This document shows, one piece after another, positions 19,078 to 28,090 of a DNA stretch of 64,000 nucleotides. The DNA comes from Nevskia sp. (GTDB taxonomy: Bacteria > Pseudomonadota > Gammaproteobacteria > Nevskiales > Nevskiaceae): the NCBI RefSeq assembly GCF_021732705.1, contig NZ_JAKFUM010000007.1:310001-374000 (forward strand), given 5' to 3'. Within the stretch, counting starts at the first letter, position 1. Every line of letters starts with the position of its first letter. Made by a program: the position numbers and the translations under genes. The notes under the pieces are model-generated. The model was not told the DNA's origin, made no database searches, and saw nothing but the letters and a program-made list of their open reading frames with translations.

Positions 19078-21063
19078 ATGTCGTCATCGCAGAAAACAGC
19101 CACCGCCGTGCTCGCCAGCGGTCGCGAGGCGCTGTCGCGCCGGATCACCCGCGGCTACCTGATCGCCCTCGCCGCGATCGCGCTGCTGTCGCTCGGCTCG
19201 CACCTGCTGCTGGTCCATCTGCTCGACACGCAGCGCGGCTACGCGCCGGCCATCAACCTGGCCGGACGCCAGCGCATGCTGTCGCAGCGGGTGTCGCGTT
19301 TCGCCCTCGAATACAGCACCGCGCCGACTGCGGACGACCGCGCCCGCAGCGCCCGGCTGCTCGATGAAACGCTGACCGCGCTGACCACCGCGCACGACAC
19401 CCTGAGCCGCGGCAATCTGCGGCTCGGCATCGCCCCGCCGCACTCGGCCGAGCTGCAGGCGATGTACGACGCGCCACCGGTCGATCTCAACCGCCGGATC
19501 GAGGCCTATACCCGCGCCGCGCGGGACCTGCTGGCGATGCCGAAATCGGCACTCGCCGCGCGTCCGGACGCCTTGCAGCAAGTGCTGGACGCCGCACAGT
19601 CGCCGCTGCTGGCTGCGCTCGACACCGTCACCCGCCGCTACGAGACCGACAGCCAGCAGCAGGTCGATCAGCTGGCGCTGCTGCAGAACGGGCTGCTGGC
19701 CGTGGTGCTGCTGACTCTGCTCGGCGAAGCGCTGCTGATCTTCCGGCCGATGGTCGCTGCCGTGCGCAGCAGCCACGCGAAGATCGACGACGCGCGGCTG
19801 GAGCTGGAATCGGTGTTCGACGGCATCCCGGAATCGGTCTTCGTGCTCGACGATGACCTCGTCATCCGGCGCAGCAACCGCGCCGCGGCTCGGCTGTGGG
19901 ACCGCGACCTCGACGCGCTGCAGGATCAACCGCTGACCGCGCTGGCCGAGGACGCCACCCGCCTGGTGCGCGCCGTGGTGCGCCGGGCAGCGTTCCATCA
20001 GCTGCACGAACTAACCGCCCGGCGTGACGACGGCAGCAGCTTCCCGTTCGAATACCAGCTGGCACCGCACACCGGCGGCACCTATCTGCTGTCCGGCCGC
20101 GATGTCACCGAGCGGCGCGAGCGCGAGCACCGTCTGCGGATGTACGAATCGGCGTTCGTCAATTCGTCGGAGCCGATCGTGATCTTCGAAAGCCTGACGC
20201 CCGGCGGCGCCAGCGATCACCTCGCCTACATCAATCCGGCGTTCACCCAGATCCTCGGATACACGCCGCTGCAGGTGATCGGCCAGCCGATGGACGCCCT
20301 GCTGATGCCGGACCCGGCACCGGACGTGTCCGAACGGATCGCGAAGGGTTTCTCGTCGCGCGTGCCGCAGGTGGTGGAAACGCCGATGCAGCGGCGCGAC
20401 GGCACGCCGCTGTGGTGCGAGCTGACCTTCATGCCGACGCCGGACGCCCGCGGCACCGTCAACCACGTGGTGCTGATCATCCGCGACATCAGCGAACGCC
20501 GCGAACGCGAGCGCAAGGTCTGGGAGCAGGCCAATCTCGACCTGCTGACCGGCCTGCCGAACCGCCGCCTGTTCAACGAACGGCTGCGCGTGACCCTGGA
20601 GGAAGCCGAACGCACCCGGCAGCCGGCAGCGCTGCTGTTCATCGATCTCGACGGCTTCAAGGCAGTCAATGATCGACATGGTCACGACGCGGGCGACGAA
20701 CTGCTGCGTCAGGTGGCGCGGCGGCTGACCGGGACCGTCCGCGGCGAGGATCTCGTGGCCCGCCTTGCCGGCGACGAATTCACCGTGATCTGCCCGAAGT
20801 GCCCGGATCGCACGGAAGCGGCCCGCGTCGCCCAGCGGATCATCGACCGGCTGGCGGAGCCGGTCGAACTGGCCAGCGGGGCCGTCAAGGTCGGCGCCAG
20901 CATCGGCGCAGCGCTGTATCCGGTCGATGCCGCGTCCCCGCTGCAGCTGGTGCGGGCGGCGGATCAGGCGATGTACCGGGCCAAGGCGGCCGGCCGGAAT
21001 ACGGTCCGCCATGCCGGCGACGAGCCGCCGCCGGCGCTGAAATCGGGCAGCGACGCGGCCTGA
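19078..21063 (+). CDS. Membrane diguanylate cyclase with PilJ-type sensor, PAS domains and GGDEF (AGDEF)
   Basis: About 661 residues. Membrane helix 1 at 27-49, a periplasmic part beginning AINLAGRQRMLSQR (type IV pilus methyl-accepting/NIT-like N-domain), membrane helix 2 at about 208-230, two PAS/PAC modules (ESVFDGIPESVFVLDDD; MYESAFVNSSEPIVIFE) and a C-terminal GGDEF domain. The signature reads AGDEF (564-568); Ala at the first Gly is tolerated in some active cyclases. The inhibitory I-site RGED lies at 555-558, five residues upstream, so product feedback by c-di-GMP is expected. The ATG at 19078 has AAGGA upstream; another lies nine codons earlier. Confidence 0.92.
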   Translation: MSSSQKTATAVLASGREALSRRITRGYLIALAAIALLSLGSHLLLVHLLDTQRGYAPAINLAGRQRMLSQRVSRFALEYSTAPTADDRARSARLLDETLTALTTAHDTLSRGNLRLGIAPPHSAELQAMYDAPPVDLNRRIEAYTRAARDLLAMPKSALAARPDALQQVLDAAQSPLLAALDTVTRRYETDSQQQVDQLALLQNGLLAVVLLTLLGEALLIFRPMVAAVRSSHAKIDDARLELESVFDGIPESVFVLDDDLVIRRSNRAAARLWDRDLDALQDQPLTALAEDATRLVRAVVRRAAFHQLHELTARRDDGSSFPFEYQLAPHTGGTYLLSGRDVTERREREHRLRMYESAFVNSSEPIVIFESLTPGGASDHLAYINPAFTQILGYTPLQVIGQPMDALLMPDPAPDVSERIAKGFSSRVPQVVETPMQRRDGTPLWCELTFMPTPDARGTVNHVVLIIRDISERRERERKVWEQANLDLLTGLPNRRLFNERLRVTLEEAERTRQPAALLFIDLDGFKAVNDRHGHDAGDELLRQVARRLTGTVRGEDLVARLAGDEFTVICPKCPDRTEAARVAQRIIDRLAEPVELASGAVKVGASIGAALYPVDAASPLQLVRAADQAMYRAKAAGRNTVRHAGDEPPPALKSGSDAA

Positions 21064-21082
21064 GCGCAGGCCGCGTCGCTGC
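21047..21082. terminator. 16-bp perfect stem-loop between convergent genes
   Basis: GCAGCGACGCGGCCTG and its exact complement, separated by AGCG, spanning the last codons of the cyclase gene and the gap before the convergent serA. There is no T-run, but stem length and position suggest a bidirectional terminator. Confidence 0.65.
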
Positions 21083-21091
21083 CGAGGCGCG

Positions 21092-22327
21092 TCAGTACAG
21101 CAGGCGCGTGCGCAAGGTGCCGGAGATCGCCGCCAGCTGTTCGCGCAGTGCTTCGGCCTGATGATCGGCGGCGGCGATGTCGATCACGACGTAGCCGATG
21201 TTGCCGCTGGTCTGCAGGTACTGGCCTTCGATGTTGACCTCGCCCTTCGAGAACAGGTCGTTGATCCGGGACAGCATGCCCGGCCGGTTCTCGTGGATGT
21301 GCAGCAGGCGATGGCTGTTCGGATGCTCCGGCAGCGACACTTCCGGGAAGTTGACGGCCGACAGGGTCGAGCCGTTGTCGCTGTAGCGCACCAGCTTGGC
21401 CGCGACTTCGACGCCGATGTTCTCCTGCGCTTCCAGGGTCGAACCGCCGATGTGCGGCGTCAGGATGACGTTGTCCATGCCGATCAGCGGCGAGACGAAC
21501 TTGTCGTCGTTGCCCTTCGGCTCGACCGGGAAGACGTCGACCGCCGCGCCGCCGACCTGACCGCTGCGCAGCGCGTCCGCCAGCGCGTCGATGTCGACGA
21601 CGGTGCCGCGCGACGCGTTGATCAGCAGCGCGCCCCGCTTCATCGCATTGATCTCCGGCGTACCGAACATCAGCTTCGTCGCCGGGGTTTCCGGCACGTG
21701 CAGCGACACGATGTCCGAGCGATGCAGCAGGTCGTTCAGGCTCGCCGCCGGCATCGCGTTGCCGAGCGCCAGCTTGGTTTCGATGTCGTGATAGATCACG
21801 CGCATGCCGAGGCTTTCGGCCAGCACGCCGACCTGCGTGCCGATGTGTCCGTAGCCGATCAGCCCGAGCGTCTTGCCGCGGACTTCAAAGCTGCCGACGG
21901 CGGTCTTCGACCAGCCGCCGCGGTGGCATTCGGCGTTCTTTTCCGGAATGCGCCGCATCATCATGATCGCCTCGGCGATCACCAGTTCGGCGACCGAGCG
22001 CGTGTTCGAGTACGGCGCGTTGAACACCGGAATGCCGCGCGCCTGTGCCGCTTCGAGATCGACCTGGTTGGTGCCGATGCAGAAGCAGCCGATGGCGCCG
22101 AGGCGCTTGCCTTCGGCGATGACCTTCGCGGTCAGCTGCGTGCGCGAGCGGATGCCGACCATCCGGGCATCGGCGATCGAGCGGATCAGCTCCGGTTCCG
22201 GCAGCGCCTTTTCATGGAATTCAAGGTTGGTGTAGCCGGCAGCGCGGAAGTGTTCGACGGCGGTCTGGGACACGCCTTCCAGCAGCAGAATCTTGATGTC
22301 CTGCTTCGGAAAAGAGGTTTTTTTCAT
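21092..22327 (-). CDS. serA: D-3-phosphoglycerate dehydrogenase
   Basis: First step of serine synthesis: oxidises 3-phosphoglycerate with NAD. About 411 residues, the size of the E. coli enzyme. Visible: substrate-binding GIRSRTQL and IGCFCIGTNQVD, NAD-binding GLIGYGHIG, the catalytic HIGGS (TPHIGGST), and a C-terminal ACT domain (HENRPGMLSRINDLFS) that gives serine feedback inhibition. The ATG at 22327 with AAGG upstream is preferred over an ATG four codons earlier. Monocistronic. Confidence 0.96.
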   Translation of the reverse strand: MKKTSFPKQDIKILLLEGVSQTAVEHFRAAGYTNLEFHEKALPEPELIRSIADARMVGIRSRTQLTAKVIAEGKRLGAIGCFCIGTNQVDLEAAQARGIPVFNAPYSNTRSVAELVIAEAIMMMRRIPEKNAECHRGGWSKTAVGSFEVRGKTLGLIGYGHIGTQVGVLAESLGMRVIYHDIETKLALGNAMPAASLNDLLHRSDIVSLHVPETPATKLMFGTPEINAMKRGALLINASRGTVVDIDALADALRSGQVGGAAVDVFPVEPKGNDDKFVSPLIGMDNVILTPHIGGSTLEAQENIGVEVAAKLVRYSDNGSTLSAVNFPEVSLPEHPNSHRLLHIHENRPGMLSRINDLFSKGEVNIEGQYLQTSGNIGYVVIDIAAADHQAEALREQLAAISGTLRTRLLY

Positions 22328-22339
22328 GGGGCCTTGCAT

Positions 22340-22572
22340 CCACCGCGGGTTGTGCGGCGCGCAATGATGCCAGCACGAGGCCGCAGGGTCAGCCCGGATC
22401 AGCGGATCGCCAATCCGGAAACCCGGCGATCATCGGCCGGCGGCCGCGCGCTCGACCGCCCGACGCGCGCCTTTCCCGCTGATTTCGCGACGATTTTCGT
22501 CGCCGTTGGACGCGAACGCAGGCACCAGCGTGGCGGCCTGCGTCCGCCCGACGCCGCCGGCGCGCACGCGCT
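22340..22572. other. Intergenic stretch with one hairpin
   Basis: Between the start of serA and the end of the thioesterase gene, both on the minus strand. The only structure seen is GCGACGA/TCGTCGC at 22487-22503 (3-nt loop), a possible weak terminator for the thioesterase gene. No gene is supported. Confidence 0.5.
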
Positions 22573-23364
22573 TCAGCCGAACACGACGACGCTTTGCCGC
22601 GTCAGCGCCACGGGCCGGCCATGCTGGTCGGCCAGCGTCGCCGTCTGTGCGAGGTAGCCGTCGCGGCCGGCGTTGACCTCGGCATCCATCAGCCACGGCG
22701 CCTGCGGCACATCGAGCGGCTGGCCGAGGAACTCGAGGGTCCAGGTCAGCGAACTGGCGACGGTCGGCTTCCTGAACGTCGACAGGGCCGGCGACGGAAT
22801 GGCATCGGCCAGCGCGATCGCCACCGCCTCGGTGATCACCGGTTCGTCGGCGATCGCGACCCAGACCTGCGTCCGCGCCTCGGAACCACCGCAGTACGGC
22901 CAGGCACCCTGCGCCCACGACAGCTTCATGTGCTGCATGAACGCCGGCGCGATGCCGGCAACGTACGGCAGGCGTCGTGCACTTTCGAGCGGCGACGCAG
23001 TGATCGCCGGCAGTTCGATGGCGATGGCCGAAGGCCGCGCCGCACCGAACACCGCGATGACCAGACAGGCCAGCTGTTCGCCGTCGAACAGCCGCGCTTC
23101 GGCGTGGATCGCCGACTTGCCGACGCGCAGCACCCGCGCCTCGACCCGCACGGTTCCGGCCGGCACCGGTGCGATGAACGTGGTCTGCAAGGTGCGTAAC
23201 AGCGGCGCCTCCGGCGCGATCTGCCGGATCGCCTTCACCGCGAGCGCCGCCTGCAGGCCGCCGAACACGCTGCGGCCCTGCAGCCACTCGTCGCCGACGG
23301 TGGCGGTGAAGGTGCCGGCCGCAGCCGCCGGCGTCAGGGTGTCGAGTACGTCCGAAAAGCGCAT
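22573..23364 (-). CDS. Double-hotdog acyl-CoA thioesterase family protein
   Basis: About 263 residues, starting MRFSDVLDTL at the ATG at 23364. The first hotdog half has the GGLQAALAVKAIRQ helix after RSVFGG; the second carries LTWTLEFLGQP and ends with LADQHGRPVALTRQSVVVF, as in TesB-like thioesterases (4HBT_3 type). It should hydrolyse acyl-CoA esters in the cytoplasm; the chain length preferred cannot be read from sequence. Confidence 0.87.
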   Translation of the reverse strand: MRFSDVLDTLTPAAAAGTFTATVGDEWLQGRSVFGGLQAALAVKAIRQIAPEAPLLRTLQTTFIAPVPAGTVRVEARVLRVGKSAIHAEARLFDGEQLACLVIAVFGAARPSAIAIELPAITASPLESARRLPYVAGIAPAFMQHMKLSWAQGAWPYCGGSEARTQVWVAIADEPVITEAVAIALADAIPSPALSTFRKPTVASSLTWTLEFLGQPLDVPQAPWLMDAEVNAGRDGYLAQTATLADQHGRPVALTRQSVVVFG

Positions 23365-23914
23365 GTTGAACAGTCCAGGGTCAGGGAAATCGGGGCCGGC
23401 TCGCCTCGTCCGACGACGGCCGGCATCTCGTGGTCGGCACGCTGCCGCACCGAATGATGCCATCCGGATGGTGACGGGCCGTGACCTGCGACGAACGCCC
23501 GAGCCGCAGCGGGCACCAACCCGACACCGTGATCATCTGGCGCCAGCGACCGCCGGCCGGACGCCGATCGATCCGGAGGCGCAGCGGGGACAACCTGCAG
23601 GCATCGCTAGATTATTGAGCTTGATCACAATTTTTGCGGCCGACGGGCGTTATCATCGGACGCGCACGGCGCAGGGAAGTCCCGGAGTCAGCGGTCGTCG
23701 CGGCTGCTGGAATCCACATGGACGCGCGTCGACGAACGTCGACATCGCATCGATGGCGGAGCCGCACAGCGACAGCATTGACGACGCGTTGGCGGGGATG
23801 AATCGCCGATCAGCGCGGATGTACACTCGTACCGGCAATTTTCAGGGATTTGTGAGCAGGGGACCTTGGCGACGGCGGCCGGGGCATCCCGGATACATCG
23901 ACGAGGATCGCGCA
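23365..23914. other. 550-bp gap between divergent genes
   Basis: No gene is supported. It must carry promoters for the thioesterase gene and the propeller-cyclase gene. An AT-richer patch at about 23610-23640 includes TTGATCACAA, half of a CRP/FNR-like site, but the second half is poor. Confidence 0.5.
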
Positions 23915-26900
23915 TTGAGCTATCGCGGAACGACATCCGGTGCGTCAGCATCGTCGTCGCCGCGCGTCTGCGTGCTCTCGCTGTGGGCGCTGCTGGTGGC
24001 GTTCGCCGCGGTCTTCGCTCGCCCCGCCGCCGCGCTGTCTGCCGACAAGTCGTTCCACAACTTCGTCCGCGACTCCTGGTCGATCGAGCAAGGCCTGCCG
24101 CAGATCGCAGTGCAGGCCATCGCGCAGGATCACGAGGGCTACATCTGGGCCGGCACCCTGAGCGGCCTCGCCCGCTTCGACGGCGTGCGCTTCACCACGT
24201 TCAATCCGGCAATACGCCGGCGCTGCCGAGCAGCACGATCCAGGCGCTGCACACGGACCGCGACGGGCGGCTGTGGATCGCGACGAACAAGGGTGTCGCC
24301 GTCTACCGCGATGGTCGCTTCGTCACCGTGCCGGTCGAGAATCCGGTGGCCAGTGCCGAAATGGACGTGCAGGACATCCTGCCGAGCGCCAGCGGCGAGG
24401 TGCTGGTGGCGACCACGGCCGGCCTGTTCCGGGTGGTCAATGACAAGCTGCAGCAGGACCGTGCCGTGCCGGGGCCGCTGTTCTCGATCATCGAATCCGG
24501 CCAGGACAACCGCTGGATCGGCGGCTGGGGCGGCGTCTACCAGCAGCATGGCAACACCTTCGCGTTCGAGATGCTGCCGGGCCTGAGCCTGCACGACACG
24601 GTGCAGCATCTGGTGATTTCCGGATCGCGGCTGTGGGCAGGCACCAGCACCGGCCTGTTCGTGCGCGAGGGCGGCGTCTGGCAGCGCTACGACCGCCTGC
24701 CGACGCTGGCCTCGTCATCGATCGGCGTGCTGTACGAAGACCGCAGCGGCAATCTGTGGGTCGGCACGTCCAGCGGGCTCGTGCGCATGCGCAACGGCGA
24801 GCTGGTGGAACAGATCGACAACGAGCGCATGGGCACGCGCTGGGAGTACCTGACGGCGTTCGAGGATCGCGAGAACAACCTCTGGCTCGGCAGCCGCACC
24901 CGCGGCCTGACCCGGTTCTGGAACGGCCTGACCACGCGCTACAGCCTGCAGGAAGGGCTGAGTTCGCCGCTGGTCTGGTCGGTGGAGCGCGACAGCTTGA
25001 ACCGGGGCGACAGCCGGCTCTGGGTCGGCACCGACAACGGCCTGAGCGAGCTATCGGGCAACCGTTTCCGGCAGGTGCTGCCGGGCAGCGCCCTGCCCGA
25101 TCCCAGCGTCTACAGCCTGCTGGTCGAAGGCGATGACATCTGGATCGGCACCTCGCATGGTGCCGTGCTGATGCGGCGCGGCGAACTGGTGGCCTTGTCG
25201 GCGTTGAAAGGGCTCGAAGGTCTGCGCATCAACGGCATCCTGCGCGATCGCGCCCGGCGCCTATGGTTCGCGACCTCGAACGGCCTGTTCCGCTACGCCG
25301 GCGGCGCACTGACCCGCTTCGGCGAGAACGAGGGCCTGAGCGACCCGAGCGTCCGGGTGCTGTACCAGACCCGCGATGGCCGACTGCTGCTCGGCACGCA
25401 GTTCGGGCTGGCCGAGTGGCTCAATGGCGAGGTTCAGGCGATCGGCGCTGGCGAAGGCCTGCCGAACGACATCGACGTCACCGCCATCCACGAACTGCCG
25501 GATCGCCGGCTCGTCGTCGGCACCGCCACCGAGCAGCTGTATGTCTACGAGGGCAGCCGCTGGATCGAGTTCAACCACGACCATGGCCTGCCGCAGAACT
25601 CGGCGTTCTTCATCACCAACGACGACAAGGGCTATCTCTGGGTAGCCGGGCTGCGCGGGCTGTACCGGGTTCCGGTCGACGACCTGCGTCTGCCCAAGGA
25701 CGGTGTCCGCCGCCCGGTGCGCAGCGAGCCGTACGGCAACGAGCTGAGCGCGCGCACCACCGGGCCGCGCGGCGAGTGCTGCAACGGTGCGGGCAACAGC
25801 AAGGGGCTGATGGCCGGCGGCGTGCTGTGGCTGCCGACACGCGATGGCGTGCTGTCCGTGCCGACCGACACGCTGGTGCGCAATCCGGTGCCGCCGACGG
25901 TCAAGGTCGAAAGCGTGTCCACCGGCGGCAAGTGGATCAGCGCCAGCGCCTTTCTGGCAGCACCGCTGCCGGCTCGGGCGCGCGACCTGAGCTTCAAGTT
26001 CTCGGCGCTGAGCTACCAGGACCCGTATGCGGTGCAGCTCGAATATCGCCTGCGGGGTTACGACGAGAACTGGCAGCCGGTGAAGGATTCGCTGAGCCGC
26101 TACGCCGACTACACCAATCTGCCACCCGGCGAGTACGTGTTCGAGGTCCGTGGCGCCAACAATGCCGGGGTCTGGAGCGAAACGCCGGCGATGCTGGCGT
26201 TCCGGATCACACCGTTCTTCTACGAGACCATCTGGTTCTACCTGATGATCGCGGTGATCGTCCTGACGCTGGCGTACGGCATCCACCGCTGGCGGCTCGG
26301 TTCGCTGACCCGGCGGCGCGCCGTGCTCGAAACGATCGTCGCGCAGCGTACCGACGCGCTGGCGCTGGCCAACCAGCAGCTCGAGCAGGCCAGCTATACC
26401 GACCCGCTGACCGGCCTGCGCAATCGCCGATACCTGCTGAACCAGTTGCCGCAGGACCTGGCGTTCTACCGGCGCAAGGGCGTCGAGTGCTACGACGAGG
26501 ACACCATCCTTCTGTTCCTGCTGGTCGACATCGATCACTTCAAGCAGATCAACGACAGCCACGGCCATGGCGGCGGCGATCTGGTGCTGCAGCAGTTCAG
26601 TGCGCTGCTGAGCGAATTGGTGCGCGTGGGCGATTACGTGACGCGCTGGGGCGGCGAGGAATTCCTGATCGTGTCGCGGCCGCTGTCGCAGCATCATGCG
26701 ATCAGCTACGCCTCGCGCATCTGCACCGTGATTTCGGCGCATCCGTTCGCGGTCGGCGCGCCGACGCCGCTGCGGCTGACCTGCTCCGTCGGCTTCGCCG
26801 AATACCCGCTGCGCAACACGCCGCCATCGCTCGACTGGCAGGATCTGGTCGAACTCGCAGACCGCGCGCTGTACCACGTCAAGGAAACCGGCCGGAATGG

Positions 26901-27072
26901 CTGGGCTGCGTTCCGGTTCACCGCCAAGACGCCGTTCCAGACCCTGATGCGCCGGTTCAAGGACGACCGCGCCGCACTGCTGGCCGAAAACGACCTGCTG
27001 CTGATCAGCTCGCGCGACCCGCTGCCACCGGACTCGCAGGCCGTGACGCTGGAGTTCAAGGCGCGATCCTGA
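23915..27072 (+). pseudogene. Two-component-type beta-propeller diguanylate cyclase, frameshifted near 24208
   Basis: An exported or membrane sensor of about 1050 residues if repaired: signal anchor (VLSLWALLVAFAAVFA), a Reg_prop beta-propeller of about 12 repeats (FVRDSWSIEQGLPQ, then LWIATNKGV, LWAGTSTGL, LWVGTSSGL), a Y_Y_Y domain (LEYRLRGYDENWQP), a membrane helix (FYLMIAVIVLTLAYGI) and an intact GGDEF domain (YTDPLTGLRNRRYL; RWGGEEF). The first 98 codons read in one frame up to FTTFNP; the sequence then continues correctly as GNTPALPSSTIQALH only in the next frame. One missing G in the CCGG at 24206-24209 explains this. The likely start is the TTG at 23915 with GAGG eight bases upstream. 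It may be an assembly error, a slippage site or a real mutation. Confidence 0.85.
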
Positions 27073-27169
27073 GACGCGCGACGGCCGAGGGGTCGCCAGC
27101 GGACGCGCGACTGCATCCGGCGCGGGACTTCACCGCATCCAACCGGGATACACATTCCGGAGCGGCCCG

Positions 27170-27469
27170 ATGATCGAATCCCTGATCCTGATCCTGCTGG
27201 CCGTGCTCGGCATCGGCGCCGCCGTCTGGCTGTTCTTCACCGTGCTCGGGCTGGTGCTGAACCTGATCGTCTGCCTCGTGCTCGGCGTGCTCGGGATCAT
27301 CGGCGGGGCCTTGCTGCTGGCGCTGCTGTTGCCGCTGGGCGTCGGCGTCGCCCTGATCGCGCTGCCGATCCTGGGTCTGGTGCTGCTGCCGGCACTGCTG
27401 CCGCTGCTGCTGATCGGCGCGCTGCTGTGGTGGTGGCTGAAGCCCGGCACCAGCCAGTGGGCGACCTGA
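27170..27469 (+). CDS. Hypothetical very hydrophobic membrane protein
   Basis: 99 residues, almost all Leu, Ile, Val, Gly and Ala, forming three or four tightly packed membrane helices and ending WWWLKPGTSQWAT. A GGAG ribosome site precedes the ATG. The gene lies 97 bp after the propeller cyclase gene on the same strand. No family is recognised; composition resembles small envelope-stress membrane proteins, but that is only a resemblance. Confidence 0.7.
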   Translation: MIESLILILLAVLGIGAAVWLFFTVLGLVLNLIVCLVLGVLGIIGGALLLALLLPLGVGVALIALPILGLVLLPALLPLLLIGALLWWWLKPGTSQWAT

Positions 27470-27494
27470 CGCCGGCCGTCGATTCAGGACGCGG

Positions 27495-27914
27495 TCACCC
27501 GGGGCGGTTGCGCATCCAGTCGGCGGTCTCGAAGAAGCTGGCCATCAGACGTTCGCGCAGCGCCGGCGGATACGGCTGACGTTCGAGCGCCTGCAGCATG
27601 CAGGTCAGCCACTGGTTGCGCTCCGCTTCGCCGATCGCGTACGGCAGGTGCCGCGCCCGCAGCCTCGGGTGACCGAATCGGCTGATGTAGTGATCCGGCC
27701 CGCCACTCCAGCCGCACAGAAACCAGAAGAACTTGTCACGCGAGCCGTTCAGCATCGGCGGATGCAGTTCGCGGACGGTCTTCGCGGACGGATCCGCGTC
27801 CATGATCGCGTAGAAGTCGTCGACCAGCGCCCGAATGCCGGGCTCGCCGCCCAACAGTTCGAACAAGGTCTCGGCCTCGCTCGCAGGATCGGAATCGGGT
27901 TTCACGTCGGTCAT
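27495..27914 (-). CDS. Group II truncated hemoglobin
   Basis: 139 residues of the 2-on-2 globin fold (YjbI/GlbO class). Seen: Tyr35 at position B10 (DDFYAIMD), the proximal His89 in RARHLPYAI, and Trp102 at position G8 (ERNQWL), the residues defining group II. It binds O2 or NO and helps detoxify nitric oxide or peroxide in related bacteria. The N-terminal 12 residues are an extra polar tail. The gene stands alone, convergent with the small membrane protein. Confidence 0.95.
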   Translation of the reverse strand: MTDVKPDSDPASEAETLFELLGGEPGIRALVDDFYAIMDADPSAKTVRELHPPMLNGSRDKFFWFLCGWSGGPDHYISRFGHPRLRARHLPYAIGEAERNQWLTCMLQALERQPYPPALRERLMASFFETADWMRNRPG

Positions 27915-28090
27915 CGGTTTGTCGGCAGGCGTTTCGGCTGCAATGATAGAGGCCTGCCGGAATCCCGCGAGCGCCGCCCAGACAGCGCCGCCAATCGGAT
28001 CGTCCGGCCTGCTCGTCAGACCGGCGCTGGCAGGCCGGTGTCCCGGAGTACGGTCGGCCCGGCAGCATCACTGACCCAGGAGAGAGAAAC

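Noticed and set aside
23610-23640. CRP/FNR site
   Set aside because: Only one half site (TCACA) is convincing.
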